Shown here piece after piece: positions 8,529 through 18,097 of a stretch of DNA of 64,000 nucleotides. The translations under genes and the position numbers were made by a program. Origin of the DNA: Boseongicola aestuarii (GTDB taxonomy: Bacteria; Pseudomonadota; Alphaproteobacteria; Rhodobacterales; Rhodobacteraceae); contig NZ_FXXQ01000008.1 in the NCBI RefSeq assembly GCF_900184815.1, forward strand, positions 62,001 through 126,000, read 5' to 3'. How positions within the stretch are numbered: position 1 is the first letter of the stretch; each line of letters starts with the position of its first letter. The notes beneath the pieces are model-generated. The model searched no databases. It saw only the letters and a list, made by a program, of their open reading frames with translations, and was not told the DNA's origin.

Positions 8529-9917
8529 ATGATCGCTCTGTGGACCATCCTCGCATTTGTCGCCGTCGTTGTCCTCAGTCTTGTGGCGGCCCCAAGGCGC
8601 GCCTCGGTCGAAGGCTTTTTCTCGGGCGCAAGCGTTGAAACCGGGGCGCCGAAACTTTGGACGCTGGTGCTCAGTCAGGTCACCACGTGGATTTTCGCAC
8701 GGTCCCTGATGAACGCCGCGATCCTTGGCTACTACTATGGCATCGCCGGGACGTTGGCCTATGCGGGCTATTACGCGTCGTTTCTGACCGGCGGGTTCAT
8801 CGTCGCGCGGATCCGGGCATCCGGCGGGCGCAGTGTGCAGGATCATTTGTCGACTCATTTCGGACGCGCCGGCACGGGCAGCTACAACTCTGTCATCGCG
8901 CTGCGGCTTTTGTCCGAGGTGTTTTCGAACCTGCTGGTGGTCGGGTTGATTTTTTCGGCGCTTTTGCCCGAAACCGCCGGGATTGGGACCATCGCGATTC
9001 TGGCCGTGGCCGCGTTGGGACTGGCCTATTCGGCATGGGGCGGTTTGTCGGCGGCGTTGCGCACGGATGTGGTGCAGATGCTCTTGTTCCTGGTGGTGTT
9101 CGGGATTGCTGTTGTGGCGCTGTTCTTATCGCCGGAGTTTTCGTTGAAAGCTGTCCTGACTGCACCTGGCACTTCGGGGCCGACACATGGGTGGATCCTG
9201 CTGGCAGTGGCGGCGTTGCAGGTCTTTAGTTACCCGGCCCATGACCCGGTGATGATGGATCGCGGGTTCTTGGCGGATGAGGCGACGACGCGCAAGAGTT
9301 TCCTCCACGCGTTCTGGATTTCCACGTTTTCAATCATTGCGTTCGGGTTTTTCGGCATTCAGGCATCGCTTTTGGGGGCGGCTTATGAGGGCGAACTGAT
9401 CGGCACATGGGCTGCTATCTTTCCGGGCTGGGTGTGGTCGGCCTTGCTGGTGAGCTTGTTGATTTCGGCGCTTTCGACACTTGATTCCGCGCTGGCTTCG
9501 GCAGCGCGACTGACGGTCGAGGAGATGGGCATCGCACCGCGCACGCTTTTGGGCGGACGCCTGACAATGGTCGGTTTCACGGGCATTGGCACGGCGCTGA
9601 CGCTTTGGGGCAATGCGACGCTGTTTGATGCGGTCGCCGTCAGTGGCACGGCGTCGATGTTCCTGACACCGGTTTTGATGGCGACGCTTGTGCTGGGACG
9701 TCGGGTTGCGCTTTGGGCGTATCTTACAAGCTTTGCAGCGGCGATGGTGGGGGCCTTTGCGTATTTTGCGCGCAGCAGCGAATTTTGGGTGATGATCCTG
9801 CCGGAAGCCCATAAATACACACAGCTTTTCTGGATTTGCGTCGCGGTTCTGGTGTTGGGTTTTTCTGCGGTGTTTGCTGGTTCGCAGCGATCTGACGGGG
9901 TTGCGAGCGGCATCTGA
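8529..9917 (+). CDS. Sodium:solute symporter family transporter
   Basis: A 462-residue, highly hydrophobic protein with about 12-13 membrane segments, beginning MIALWTILAFVAVVVLSLVA. Family features include the region around SQVTTWIFARSLMNAA (first discontinuous helix of the LeuT fold), GGRSVQDHLSTHFG and the SALSTLDSALASAAR segment, equivalent to the Na2-site helix of SSS proteins. It probably moves a small organic solute with sodium; the substrate cannot be read from sequence or context. Its neighbours (SDR, ABC ATPase) are on the same strand but separated by hairpins. Confidence 0.88.
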   Translation: MIALWTILAFVAVVVLSLVAAPRRASVEGFFSGASVETGAPKLWTLVLSQVTTWIFARSLMNAAILGYYYGIAGTLAYAGYYASFLTGGFIVARIRASGGRSVQDHLSTHFGRAGTGSYNSVIALRLLSEVFSNLLVVGLIFSALLPETAGIGTIAILAVAALGLAYSAWGGLSAALRTDVVQMLLFLVVFGIAVVALFLSPEFSLKAVLTAPGTSGPTHGWILLAVAALQVFSYPAHDPVMMDRGFLADEATTRKSFLHAFWISTFSIIAFGFFGIQASLLGAAYEGELIGTWAAIFPGWVWSALLVSLLISALSTLDSALASAARLTVEEMGIAPRTLLGGRLTMVGFTGIGTALTLWGNATLFDAVAVSGTASMFLTPVLMATLVLGRRVALWAYLTSFAAAMVGAFAYFARSSEFWVMILPEAHKYTQLFWICVAVLVLGFSAVFAGSQRSDGVASGI

Positions 9918-9935
9918 GGTTGCTACGAGGACGTA

Positions 9936-9960
9936 ATCCCGACAGCTTTGATCGGGATTG
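9936..9960 (+). terminator. Hairpin between symporter and ABC ATPase genes
   Basis: An inverted repeat AATCCCGA / TCGGGATT fills most of the 68-base gap. There is no clear T-run, so it may be a weak terminator or an mRNA-stabilising hairpin. Confidence 0.4.
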
Positions 9961-9985
9961 AGGACGAAGCTCGGGCGGACCTGAC

Positions 9986-11062
9986 ATGACTACTGGCTTG
10001 AAGGTCGAAAATCTGACCCGCCGTTTTGGCGGGCGTGATGTGGTGTCGGATGTATCGCTTGAGGTGATGCCCGGGCAGGTGATGTGCCTTTTGGGGCCTT
10101 CGGGGTGCGGGAAGTCGACGACGCTGCGCATGGTGGCCGGCGTGGACCGGCAGGATTCGGGTCGCATCAGTGTGGGGGGCGAGGTGGTATCGGACGATAC
10201 CGTGCATTTGCCCGCCGAGGCCCGCCATATCGGTCTGATGTTTCAGGATTTCGCGCTGTTTCCGCATTTGTCGGTGTTCGACAATGTGGCCTTCGGGCTG
10301 AAGGGCACCAAGCGCGAGGCCATGCGGCGCGTTGGCGAGTTGCTGGAACGTGTCCATCTGGAAGGCTTTGAGACGGCCTTTCCACATGAATTGTCGGGTG
10401 GCGAGCAACAGCGGGTCGCTTTGGCGCGTGCGGTCGCGCCGCGTCCACGCATCATGCTGATGGACGAGCCGTTTTCGGGGCTTGATAACCGGCTGCGCGA
10501 CGGTATCCGCGACGAGACGCTGGATATTCTGAAGGACGAGGGGACTGCGGTCTTGCTGGTCACCCACGAGCCGGACGAGGCGATGCGGATGGCGGATGAA
10601 ATTGCACTGATGCGCGAGGGTCGGATTGTGCAGCGCGGTGCCCCGTATAACGTTTACAACGCGCCGGTGGATCGTTCTGCGGCCGCTTTTTTCAGTGATA
10701 TCAATGTGATCCGTGGCGTTGTTAAGGGCGCTTTGACGGATACGCCTTTTGGCGGGTTTCTGGCGCCGGGCTTTCCCGATGGATCGGCGGTCGAGATTGT
10801 GATCCGTCCTCAGCACATCCGGATTGATTTCGACAGGCAGGGGCGCGGCCCGAACCCGACGCCGGAAGATGGCACGCCTGCGCGCGGCACGGTTGTGCGC
10901 AGCCGCTTCATGGGCAACGAAAGCCTGGTAGAGTTCCGCATGGATCATGATGGATCGATCCTGAAGGCGACGGTGCCGTCGGTGTTCTTGCCGAAAGAGG
11001 GCATGGCCTTGTGGCTGATGATACGGCGCGGGCGGTGCTTTGTGTTTCGCCAGAAGGATTAG
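9986..11062 (+). CDS. ABC transporter ATP-binding protein, iron(III)/spermidine/molybdate (FbpC/PotA) type
   Basis: Cytoplasmic ATPase subunit of an importer, 358 residues. Walker A GPSGCGKST (about residues 37-45), signature LSGGEQQRVALARA, Walker B LMDEPFSGLD and the H-loop VTHEP are intact. The C-terminal 120 residues contain a TOBE-like regulatory domain (VIRPQHIRI ... VVRSRFMGNESLVEFRM). No permease or binding protein is adjacent, so this is an orphan ATPase that must work with subunits elsewhere. Substrate class is inferred from overall similarity to Fbp/Pot ATPases. Confidence 0.88.
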   Translation: MTTGLKVENLTRRFGGRDVVSDVSLEVMPGQVMCLLGPSGCGKSTTLRMVAGVDRQDSGRISVGGEVVSDDTVHLPAEARHIGLMFQDFALFPHLSVFDNVAFGLKGTKREAMRRVGELLERVHLEGFETAFPHELSGGEQQRVALARAVAPRPRIMLMDEPFSGLDNRLRDGIRDETLDILKDEGTAVLLVTHEPDEAMRMADEIALMREGRIVQRGAPYNVYNAPVDRSAAAFFSDINVIRGVVKGALTDTPFGGFLAPGFPDGSAVEIVIRPQHIRIDFDRQGRGPNPTPEDGTPARGTVVRSRFMGNESLVEFRMDHDGSILKATVPSVFLPKEGMALWLMIRRGRCFVFRQKD

Positions 11063-11115
11063 GGGCTCTGCCCCGGCCGCCTTGGGGCGGACTCCGCGGG
11101 AATTTTCGGACCCAA
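11063..11115 (+). repeat. GC-rich palindromic intergenic repeat, copy 1
   Basis: Begins immediately after the ABC ATPase stop: GGGGCTCTGCCCC hairpin, a GC-rich stretch, then an ATTTTCGGACCC box. It resembles three other copies in the window (14508, 39371, 61256). It lies between convergent genes and may act as a terminator. Confidence 0.6.
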
Positions 11116-11124
11116 TGACCGGGC

Positions 11125-11805
11125 TCAGGTATCGTCTTGTCGGTCGAGGTAATCGCCCAGGCTCTTGCCGGGCTCTTCTTCGAAGGTCTCGAAGCTGACG
11201 TTGAGCGTCTGGATGCGATCGACACGGAACACACGGAAATCATTGTGTAATTCGTTCCAGGAAGTGAGCGTCCACACGCGGCCCCAGTATTCCAGTTGGA
11301 GGGGGCGCAGGGTGTGGGTGGTGTTCGGGCCGTCGGGTGTCTTGTAGGTGATGATGACTTTGCGGCGCGAGCGGATCGCGGCGCGCAAGGGTGCCATATG
11401 GACGAAACCTCGGGCGGCTTCGGCGAAAGGGTATGTCGCGACCCCCCATCCGGCGGCGGGGGCGGCGCGGTCTTCGGGCAGCACGGCATCGACTTTGGCC
11501 GAGAGACTGGCCGCGGCTTTCTGAAGCTCAGGGTCGGCCGCTTTGGAGACGACCGAAAGGCCGAGGTGGAGCGCTTCGAGTTCGCTCAGCGAGAGGTTGA
11601 GCGGTGGCAGGGTGATTGGGGCGGTCATCATGTAGCCCAGTCCGCGTTCGCCTTCGACCGGCACGCCGCTGGCGATCAGCGTATCCATGTCGCGGTAGAG
11701 CGTGCGCAGCGAGACGTCGAGGCGTTTTGCCATGTCGGTGCCACGGTGAAGCCGCCCGTCGCGCAGGATCTGGATCAGTTCGAAAAGGCGGTCGGAGCGT
11801 CGCAC
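11125..11805 (-). CDS. HTH-WYL domain transcriptional regulator, YafY type
   Basis: DNA-binding regulator of 226 residues. The N-terminal helix-turn-helix spans about residues 1-60 (RLFELIQILRDG ... VSLRTLYRDMDTL), typical of the HTH_11 domain. The C-terminal part has a WYL-domain pattern (IITYKTPDG ... LRPLQLEYWGRVWTLTSW); WYL domains bind ligands, often nucleic acid or nucleotides. It ends at a short acidic tail. It is convergent with the ABC ATPase gene and divergent from tatA across a 190-base gap. Its target is unknown. Confidence 0.88.
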   Translation of the reverse strand: MRRSDRLFELIQILRDGRLHRGTDMAKRLDVSLRTLYRDMDTLIASGVPVEGERGLGYMMTAPITLPPLNLSLSELEALHLGLSVVSKAADPELQKAAASLSAKVDAVLPEDRAAPAAGWGVATYPFAEAARGFVHMAPLRAAIRSRRKVIITYKTPDGPNTTHTLRPLQLEYWGRVWTLTSWNELHNDFRVFRVDRIQTLNVSFETFEEEPGKSLGDYLDRQDDT

Positions 11806-11997
11806 GCGGGGCGTTTCCTTGGGTTGATTCGGGCAGCGACGGAAAGGATGCCAACTGACATAAAACTGTCAGTAGTGCGGATGGAAGTCAATTTTCACCG
11901 CGTTTTCCGCTGTAATCGACAGGCGCGTTATTTCATCCCTTTCCACCGGCACGGGCCGCGCCTACATACAGCTTCGGATTTTGATGGAGAGAAACCC

Positions 11998-12222
11998 ATG
12001 GGACTTGGAAACATCGGCCTTCCCGGCCTTCTTCTTATCGCGATTGTGGTTTTGGTCCTTTTCGGACGTGGCAAGATCTCGTCCCTGATGGGCGAAGTCG
12101 GCAAGGGCATCACAGCTTTCAAAAAGGGCGTGGATGACGGCAAGAAAGAGATCGAAGAAGAAGCGTCGGAAGTTGCCCGGGATGTGACCCCGGAAAAGAC
12201 CGACACCAAAGACAAGGTCTGA
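11998..12222 (+). CDS. tatA: Twin-arginine translocase subunit TatA
   Basis: Small pore-forming component of the Tat export system, which carries folded cofactor proteins across the inner membrane. The 74 residues show one N-terminal membrane helix (GLPGLLLIAIVVLVLFG), the FGRGKI hinge, an amphipathic helix (SSLMGEVGKGITAFKKG) and a charged tail. Start ATG 11998 has GGAGA six bases upstream. First gene of a tatABC operon, 19 bases ahead of tatB. Confidence 0.95.
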   Translation: MGLGNIGLPGLLLIAIVVLVLFGRGKISSLMGEVGKGITAFKKGVDDGKKEIEEEASEVARDVTPEKTDTKDKV

Positions 12223-12241
12223 TCGCAAGGCGCTTTGAACC

Positions 12242-12715
12242 ATGGACATCGGCTGGAGCGAACTTCTTGTCATCGGCGTCGTCGCATTGATTGTGGTCGG
12301 CCCGAAAGACCTGCCGGGCATGTTCCGCACGCTTGGTCAATTCACCGCCAAGATGCGCCGGATGGCGCGCGAGTTCAGCCGTGCCATGGAAGATGCCGCT
12401 GACGAGAGCGGGATGAAGAGCACGGCGGCCGATCTGCGCGCCATGGCCAACCCCAAGAAAATGGGGCTGGATTCACTCAAGGACGCGGCCGCCGAGTTTG
12501 ATCCCACAAAGCCCAGCAAGAAGGCCAAGGATATCGGACCCGAAACGGCCAAACTTGCCGAGGACCGCGCCGAGGCTGCTCGAAAAACCCGCGATACCGC
12601 CGAGGTGAAGGCGACCAAAAGCGCAAAGCCGAAAGTCGATGCGGACGCGGGTGAAACCGAGGCGGTCGCCGCGGCGGATGCATCCGGCGAACCGAAGCCA
12701 GAGACCAGCGCATGA
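12242..12715 (+). CDS. tatB: Twin-arginine translocase subunit TatB
   Basis: Forms the Tat substrate receptor with TatC. 157 residues: N-terminal membrane helix ([19 protein letters not shown], including the conserved VGPKDLP hinge), a long amphipathic helix, then a charged Ala/Lys/Glu-rich disordered tail ending in PKPETSA. The stop overlaps the tatC start by 4 bases, indicating translational coupling. Confidence 0.95.
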   Translation: MDIGWSELLVIGVVALIVVGPKDLPGMFRTLGQFTAKMRRMAREFSRAMEDAADESGMKSTAADLRAMANPKKMGLDSLKDAAAEFDPTKPSKKAKDIGPETAKLAEDRAEAARKTRDTAEVKATKSAKPKVDADAGETEAVAAADASGEPKPETSA

Positions 12716-13650
12716 GCAATACCGAGCCTGATGAAATGGCCGGAAGCTCGGCGCCGCTGATCGAGCATCTGGCGGAATTGCGCACGCGGCTGATCCGCTC
12801 GGTTTTTGCGCTTTTGATCGCGATCTGCGTGTTCTTCATCCCGATTAACGGCGATTTCATTGCCGAGCATATTCTCGAGTTCATGTTGCGCCCAATTGAG
12901 GAAACCTTGCGGGCGCTTGGTGATCCGTCGCCGACGCTGCAATACACCAGCCCGCAGGAATACCTGTTCACGCTGTTCCGGATTTCGATGGTGTTCGGCT
13001 TTGCGCTGGCCTTTCCGGTGATTGGCTATCAACTCTGGCGGTTTGTGGCGCCCGGGCTGTATCGCACGGAACAGGCTGCGTTTTTGCCGTTCCTGATCGC
13101 CTCGCCGATGATGTTCCTGCTGGGCGCGTCCTTCGCGCATTTCGTCGTCACGCCCTTGGCCATGTCGTTTTTTCTGGGCTTTGCCGACGTCAGTTCGATC
13201 TTTGCCAATCTCTTGTCGGGAGGGGCGCCTGAGTTGCCGGAGGGCGCGGCGGTCGTACCCGAGACGCAGGACGGTTTGCGCATCACGTTCTTTGGCAAGG
13301 TGAACGAGTCTCTGGGGATATCGCTGACCTTCATCATGGCGTTCGGGCTGTGCTTTCAGCTTCCGGTTCTGCTGACGCTGATGGGCAAGGCTGGGCTGGT
13401 TTCGGCGCGCGGGTTGGCCGATGTGCGCAAATACGCGGTCGTGGCGATCCTTGTGCTGGCCGCGCTTGTAACGCCGCCCGATGTGGTGACCCAGGGTATT
13501 TTGTTCATCGTGGTGTACGGTCTGTACGAGGTTTCGATCCAGCTTGTGAAGCGGGTGGAAAAGAAGCGCACCCAGAAGCTGCGCGAGGAAGGCATCCTTG
13601 ACGAAGACGAGGAGCTTTATGGCGACCTCGACGAGGACGACGCCAAGTGA
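12712..13650 (+). CDS. tatC: Twin-arginine translocase subunit TatC
   Basis: Six-helix receptor for twin-arginine signal peptides. It has 312 residues, somewhat longer than the roughly 260 of E. coli TatC. Extra sequence lies in the periplasmic loop after the third helix ([23 protein letters not shown]) and in the acidic tail ([16 protein letters not shown]). The N-terminal [13 protein letters not shown] is the classic TatC signature and signal-binding region. Coupled to tatB upstream and the DUF815 gene downstream by 4-base overlaps. Confidence 0.95.
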   Translation: MSNTEPDEMAGSSAPLIEHLAELRTRLIRSVFALLIAICVFFIPINGDFIAEHILEFMLRPIEETLRALGDPSPTLQYTSPQEYLFTLFRISMVFGFALAFPVIGYQLWRFVAPGLYRTEQAAFLPFLIASPMMFLLGASFAHFVVTPLAMSFFLGFADVSSIFANLLSGGAPELPEGAAVVPETQDGLRITFFGKVNESLGISLTFIMAFGLCFQLPVLLTLMGKAGLVSARGLADVRKYAVVAILVLAALVTPPDVVTQGILFIVVYGLYEVSIQLVKRVEKKRTQKLREEGILDEDEELYGDLDEDDAK

Positions 13651-14483
13651 GCGACCCGATGGAACGCATCGCGGCGGCCCTGGAACGGATGTCGCCTGCG
13701 CCGCTGAAGGCACCGGACTTTGATGGTGCGGATGCCTTCGTGTGGCATGTTTCTCCGGATCGGCTGGACCCTGTGGCCAATGTTAACCGTGTCGATCTCG
13801 AATTGCTGGTGGGCATTGATCGCTCGCGCAATACGCTTTTGGAGAACACCCGGCAGTTCGCGCGGGGGTTGCCTGCGAACAACGCACTATTGTGGGGTGC
13901 GCGGGGGATGGGCAAGTCGAGCCTTGTGAAGGCTGTTCATGCCGCGGTTCTGAGCGAAGGTCTGCCGCTAAAGATCGTCGAAGTGCAGCGCGAGGATTTG
14001 CCGTCGGTCGGTCGGTTGCTGAACCTTCTGCGCGCGTCGGATGCCCGGTTCCTGTTGTTCTGCGATGATCTGTCGTTTTCGCATGATGATCAGCACTACA
14101 AGTCGTTGAAAGCGGTGCTCGATGGCGGGATCGAAGGGCGCCCTGATAATGTGGTGTTCTATGCGACTTCGAACCGGCGTCATCTGATGCCGCGTGATAT
14201 GATCGAGAACGAGCGCCAGTCTGCGATCAGCCCATCCGAGGCGGTCGAGGAGAAAGTGTCATTGTCGGATCGCTTCGGGCTGTGGCTTGGGTTTCACCCC
14301 TGCACGCAGGACGAGTATCTGGCTATGATCGACGGTTATTGCGCGGCACACGGTCTTGAGGTTGCGGCGGATACGTTGCGCGCCGAAGCGATCGAGTGGC
14401 AGGCCACGCGCGGGTCGCGATCCGGGCGTGTGGCGTGGCAGTTTTTTGTCGATCTGGCGGGTCGCAAAGGTATTTCGATCTGA
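13647..14483 (+). CDS. DUF815 AAA+ ATPase
   Basis: Predicted P-loop ATPase of 278 residues. Walker A GARGMGKSS (about residues 83-91), Walker B LLFCDDLSF, and the DUF815 feature FYATSNRRHLMPRDM are present. It starts with GTG overlapping the tatC stop, so it is the fourth gene of the tat transcription unit. DUF815 proteins are widespread but functionally unassigned. The link to Tat is positional only; it could assist export or simply share the promoter. Confidence 0.85.
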   Translation: MSDPMERIAAALERMSPAPLKAPDFDGADAFVWHVSPDRLDPVANVNRVDLELLVGIDRSRNTLLENTRQFARGLPANNALLWGARGMGKSSLVKAVHAAVLSEGLPLKIVEVQREDLPSVGRLLNLLRASDARFLLFCDDLSFSHDDQHYKSLKAVLDGGIEGRPDNVVFYATSNRRHLMPRDMIENERQSAISPSEAVEEKVSLSDRFGLWLGFHPCTQDEYLAMIDGYCAAHGLEVAADTLRAEAIEWQATRGSRSGRVAWQFFVDLAGRKGISI

Positions 14484-14507
14484 CTTGCGCCGTCTTGCGA
14501 CGTCGCG

Positions 14508-14553
14508 AAGGGCGGGGGCTTTGCCCCCGCACCCCCAGGATATTTTTGGGCAA
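14508..14553 (+). repeat. GC-rich palindromic intergenic repeat, copy 2
   Basis: An 8-bp perfect hairpin GCGGGGGC-TTT-GCCCCCGC (14512-14530) is followed by CCCCCAGGATATTTTTGGG. This is the clearest copy of the family. It lies between the convergent DUF815 and nlpD-like genes and could terminate transcription. Confidence 0.65.
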
Positions 14554-14633
14554 ATAATGGACTTCTGGTGTTATTATTGGCCCTGAAATAGCCCGGCGCG
14601 CGCGCCAGCGCGTGGGGGCGGAGCCCCGTCTTG

Positions 14634-15773
14634 TCAGTTCAGGTAAGGGATCGGATCGACGCTGTCGAAACCTTCACGGACTTCGAAGTGAAGGAAGCTT
14701 GGCGAGGCGTCGCGGACTTCGGCGATCTTCTGGCCGCGCACGACGCGGTCGCCTTTTTCCACCGTGATGTTCTGTACGCCAGCATAGACCGTCAGCAAGC
14801 TGCCTTCGTGGCGCAACACGAGGATAGGTACCTGATCGGTGTCGCGTGTGATGGCGGCAACCGTTCCGTCGTCGGCTGCGGCTACGGGCGTGCCGACGGC
14901 TGCCGCGATTCCGATGCCTTCACTGACGCCTTTTTCGTAAGCGCGCACGATACGGCCCTGCACGGGCATCCGCAGGCGGGAGGTGTCGGAGGCTGCGGTT
15001 TGTTCGGATGAGAGATCCGTCGGCGCCGGTCGCGTCGAGGGCGCGGGCGTTGCGTTTTCAGTTGGAAGTGGGGCCGCTGCCGAAGGGGGTGTCGGCGTGG
15101 TTGAGCCGGTGCCGGGTGTTTCGATAGGGGCAATGGTGGCGACTTCGACGTTCGACTGAGGTGCTTTCACCGGGATCAGCAGGTATTGGCCTTCGCGCAG
15201 GGCGAGGTCGGTGCCAAGGCCGTTCCATTCGGCCAGCGAGGCAACCGGCACGTCGTAGAGACGCGCGATGGAGAACGCGGTTTCTCCTGGCGCGACCTGG
15301 TGGCGTGTGGGCTGTCCGGTTGTATTCGCGGCTGCGGCACCATCGGCGCGGTCGATGGCCGAGCCCGCGATGGTTGCCACATCGAACGTGCCGATGCCGT
15401 CCAGCGTGCCAGAGCCAGGAGCTCCAAGAGTGGCAGGCAGGGCGATGATTTCGCCTTCGCGCAGGGCGACGTTTTGAGGGATTGCGTTAAAACTGGCAAG
15501 TGCGTCGGCCGAAACACCCAAACGCGCCGCAATGGTGCCGACGGTATCGCCGCGCCGGGCAATCGCGACCTGGTAGTCGGGGTAGGTGACGACGCCGCGC
15601 GCGTCCGGTTGCGGCGCCGCGGTGACGGCATTTCGCACGGCATCGGATGTGTCGAATTGTCCCGCGCCGCCGCGGAAATCAGGGTCGAACGATCCGATGG
15701 CGTCGCAGGCGGCCAGCGCTAGCGTGGCGGCGCCCAGTCCCAGAAGTCGCGTTGAAAGGCCTGTTCTTGTCAT
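14634..15773 (-). CDS. nlpD: NlpD-like LysM/LytM lipoprotein, degenerate peptidase
   Basis: Envelope lipoprotein of 379 residues. It has a signal peptide with lipobox ALAAC (Cys about residue 23), two LysM-like domains (near 68-115 and 160-208), a Pro/Thr/Ala linker and a C-terminal LytM (M23) domain. The zinc ligands are missing: the region normally HxxxD has none, and the usual HLHFE reads FLHFE. This matches NlpD/EnvC-type activators, which switch on amidases rather than cutting peptidoglycan themselves. It ends the conserved surE-pcm-nlpD order seen in many proteobacteria, which supports the name. Confidence 0.88.
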   Translation of the reverse strand: MTRTGLSTRLLGLGAATLALAACDAIGSFDPDFRGGAGQFDTSDAVRNAVTAAPQPDARGVVTYPDYQVAIARRGDTVGTIAARLGVSADALASFNAIPQNVALREGEIIALPATLGAPGSGTLDGIGTFDVATIAGSAIDRADGAAAANTTGQPTRHQVAPGETAFSIARLYDVPVASLAEWNGLGTDLALREGQYLLIPVKAPQSNVEVATIAPIETPGTGSTTPTPPSAAAPLPTENATPAPSTRPAPTDLSSEQTAASDTSRLRMPVQGRIVRAYEKGVSEGIGIAAAVGTPVAAADDGTVAAITRDTDQVPILVLRHEGSLLTVYAGVQNITVEKGDRVVRGQKIAEVRDASPSFLHFEVREGFDSVDPIPYLN

Positions 15774-15843
15774 TGCTCAATCCTCATACCTGCGCTGACC
15801 CTCTTTTTGTGCCGGGGTTGGGCGCTTTTAACTTATGGTGACG

Positions 15844-16488
15844 CTAATCGGCGCCCAACCCCTCGACAAGGGGCACAAACCGCACCGGGCGCAATTCGTC
15901 GTAGTCATATCCTGTCTCGGTGCGCGTCACCTTAATAAGGTGCTGCACAGCGTCCGACTGCCCGACCGGCACGATCATGATACCGCCTGTTTTCAATTGT
16001 GCCAACAACGGTCCGGGCGGGTCTTCGGCGGCGGCGGTCACGAGGATGCGGTCGAAGGGGGCCTGTTCGGGCAGGCCATGGCTGCCGTCGGCGGGAAAGG
16101 CGGTGATATTCGTCAGACCAAGCGCGTCGAAAATGACCTGTGCTTCGCGCACGAGGCGCTTGTGGCGGTCCACCGTATAGACGCGTCGCGCAAGGTGGCT
16201 GAGCACGGCAGCCTGATAACCCGAGCCCGTGCCAACCTCGAGGACCTTGTCGCGCGGTTGCACCTTGAGGGCCTGCGTCATCAACCCGACGACGGAGGGC
16301 TGGCTGATGGTCTGACCGCAAGCGATGGGCAGGGGCATGTCCTCGTAGGCGCGTTCGGCGAAGACGCCTTTCACGAAGGCACCGCGATCGACCTTTTCCA
16401 TTGCATTCAGCGTTGCCTTGTCCATTACGCCGCGCTGGCGGAGTTGGAACAGGAACTGCATCTGGCGCTCTGCGCGGTCCTCAGTCAT
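15844..16488 (-). CDS. pcm: Protein-L-isoaspartate O-methyltransferase
   Basis: Repairs isoaspartyl damage in aged proteins by SAM-dependent methylation. 214 residues with the SAM-binding motif [12 protein letters not shown] (about residues 80-91), the upstream [13 protein letters not shown] segment that recognises isoaspartate, and the conserved [13 protein letters not shown]. The start overlaps the surE stop by 4 bases. Together with SurE it forms the stationary-phase survival pair. Confidence 0.95.
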   Translation of the reverse strand: MTEDRAERQMQFLFQLRQRGVMDKATLNAMEKVDRGAFVKGVFAERAYEDMPLPIACGQTISQPSVVGLMTQALKVQPRDKVLEVGTGSGYQAAVLSHLARRVYTVDRHKRLVREAQVIFDALGLTNITAFPADGSHGLPEQAPFDRILVTAAAEDPPGPLLAQLKTGGIMIVPVGQSDAVQHLIKVTRTETGYDYDELRPVRFVPLVEGLGAD

Positions 16489-17270
16489 TCAAGGCGGTCC
16501 CGAAGCGTCTTAAGCGCATCATGTGCGGTAAGATCGGCCTGCAGCGGTGTCACCGAGATATAACCTTCAAGGTTCACGGCCGCGTCGGTGCCAGGCTCGG
16601 TCGGGATGTGTTGTGGCCCGCCCTTGACCCATAGAAACATGCGCCCCGAAGGCGACACATGCGGTTCGGTCGAAAACGACGTATCGCGTCGATAGCCCTG
16701 TGCGGCGACTTTCAAGCCCTTCACATCAGCCGCCGAAATCGGCGGGAAGTTCACATTATAAAACAGCCGGTAGTCGCGGTCGTCCCAGATACCATGGCGC
16801 AAAAGCCGACGTACGGTCTGGACGCCGTGCTGGCTTGCGGCCTCGAAGGGATTGTCGAGCGCGTTGTTTTCCGGGCCATAAAACTGTGAAAGCGCAATGG
16901 CGGGCAGGCCTTGCAAGGCGGCCTCCATGGCGGCACCGATGGTGCCGGAATAGAGCACGTTTTCGGCCGAGTTGTTGCCCCGGTTTACGCCGGACAGCAC
17001 CAGATCGGGGGGATTGTCCTTCATCACCTCGTAGAGACCGGCTAGCACGCAATCGGCCGGAGAGCCCTCGGCGGCGAAACGCCGTTCGGCCATCTGGATC
17101 AGCATCGTCGGATGCGTGTAGCTGATGCAATGCCCGACGCCCGATTGCTCAAAGGCAGGGGCCACGGTCCAGACCTCGCCCTCCGGGCCGGCGATTTCGG
17201 TGGCAATGCTTTCCAGCACGCGCAAACCGGGTGCGTTGATGCCGTCATCGTTGGTGATCAGAATTCGCAT
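16485..17270 (-). CDS. surE: 5'/3'-nucleotidase SurE
   Basis: Metal-dependent nucleotidase/exopolyphosphatase. 261 residues starting [15 protein letters not shown], where the DD pair binds the metal; [22 protein letters not shown] is represented by its conserved core SGVNRGNN and YSGTIGAA. The C-terminal [20 protein letters not shown]-like region is typical. First gene of surE-pcm-nlpD, with a 112-base gap from the SDR gene upstream. Confidence 0.95.
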   Translation of the reverse strand: MRILITNDDGINAPGLRVLESIATEIAGPEGEVWTVAPAFEQSGVGHCISYTHPTMLIQMAERRFAAEGSPADCVLAGLYEVMKDNPPDLVLSGVNRGNNSAENVLYSGTIGAAMEAALQGLPAIALSQFYGPENNALDNPFEAASQHGVQTVRRLLRHGIWDDRDYRLFYNVNFPPISAADVKGLKVAAQGYRRDTSFSTEPHVSPSGRMFLWVKGGPQHIPTEPGTDAAVNLEGYISVTPLQADLTAHDALKTLRDRLE

Positions 17271-17382
17271 AAGTTGCGCCCCGTTGCGCGTTTTTTAACG
17301 GTTTAGGTCACAGAGCCGGGACGGGCAAGGCGGGCCGGACGATTGGAAGGCCCCAAAACCCGATTTCGCAGCCTTGATCGTC

Positions 17383-18024
17383 CTAAAACTTGCCGAGGAT
17401 CAACTTGGCCGCCTCATCGGGTGGGGTCAGCGCCGCGCGATCTTCGCCGGGAAAGAAGCGCGCACGCGTCGCGGTCGGCATCGGCAAAGGGGTAACGATG
17501 CTGACCTTGGGGCCGGTTTTCACGGTCTCGACCTGCCAGCTTCGCGCCAAAGCGATCTGCGCGGCCTTGCTTGCCCCGTAGGCGGCGAAGAATTTCTCGC
17601 CCGCGCGGGGGTCGTCGAAGAACACAGCTTGACCGACCTCGGCTGTGTCCAGAAGCGGCGAGATCATGGTGATCAGGTTCGCGGTGGCCGTCACGTTGAC
17701 GTCGATGGATTTCTGCATGTCCTTGGCGGCGACGTGGTTGGCCGGTGCCATGGGCGCGGCGTGAATTGCGGTATGCGCCCAGACGTCGACATGCCCCCAG
17801 CGATCAAAGATCGACCGGCAAAGCTGCGCCATGGCGTCGGAATTGGTGATATCCATCGGCGCAAGCGTGGCCGAACCGCCAAGCGCCTTGATCCGGTCGT
17901 CGAGTTCTTCCAGCGCGCCAACGGTTTTGGCGACCGCGACGATGTGGTGGGTCGGGGCAAGGGCTTCGGCAAGTGCCGCCCCAAGGCCTCGGGAAGCACC
18001 GGTGATGAGAGCGAGTTTTGTCAT
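17383..18024 (-). CDS. Short-chain dehydrogenase/reductase
   Basis: Classical SDR of 213 residues starting at MTKLALITG (ATG 18024; an earlier in-frame ATG exists at 18036). Cofactor motif TGASRGLG (residues 8-15) and active-site YGASK (Tyr and Lys intact) are present, but the serine-bearing region is unusual (QAVFFDDPRAG). It lies between purF and surE on the same strand with a 73-base gap from purF. Substrate not predictable. Confidence 0.85.
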   Translation of the reverse strand: MTKLALITGASRGLGAALAEALAPTHHIVAVAKTVGALEELDDRIKALGGSATLAPMDITNSDAMAQLCRSIFDRWGHVDVWAHTAIHAAPMAPANHVAAKDMQKSIDVNVTATANLITMISPLLDTAEVGQAVFFDDPRAGEKFFAAYGASKAAQIALARSWQVETVKTGPKVSIVTPLPMPTATRARFFPGEDRAALTPPDEAAKLILGKF

Positions 18025-18097
18025 GGAACGCGTCATGGCCTCAGCGGTCTTTGGCGTCAAGAGGACGCGCGGCCGCTCTTGAACGACAATCGCGCGG

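Noticed and set aside
12337-13713. 458-codon open frame on the minus strand
   Set aside because: Fully antisense to tatB/tatC, very rich in Arg/His/Gln as expected from GC-rich antisense reading, with no family resemblance.
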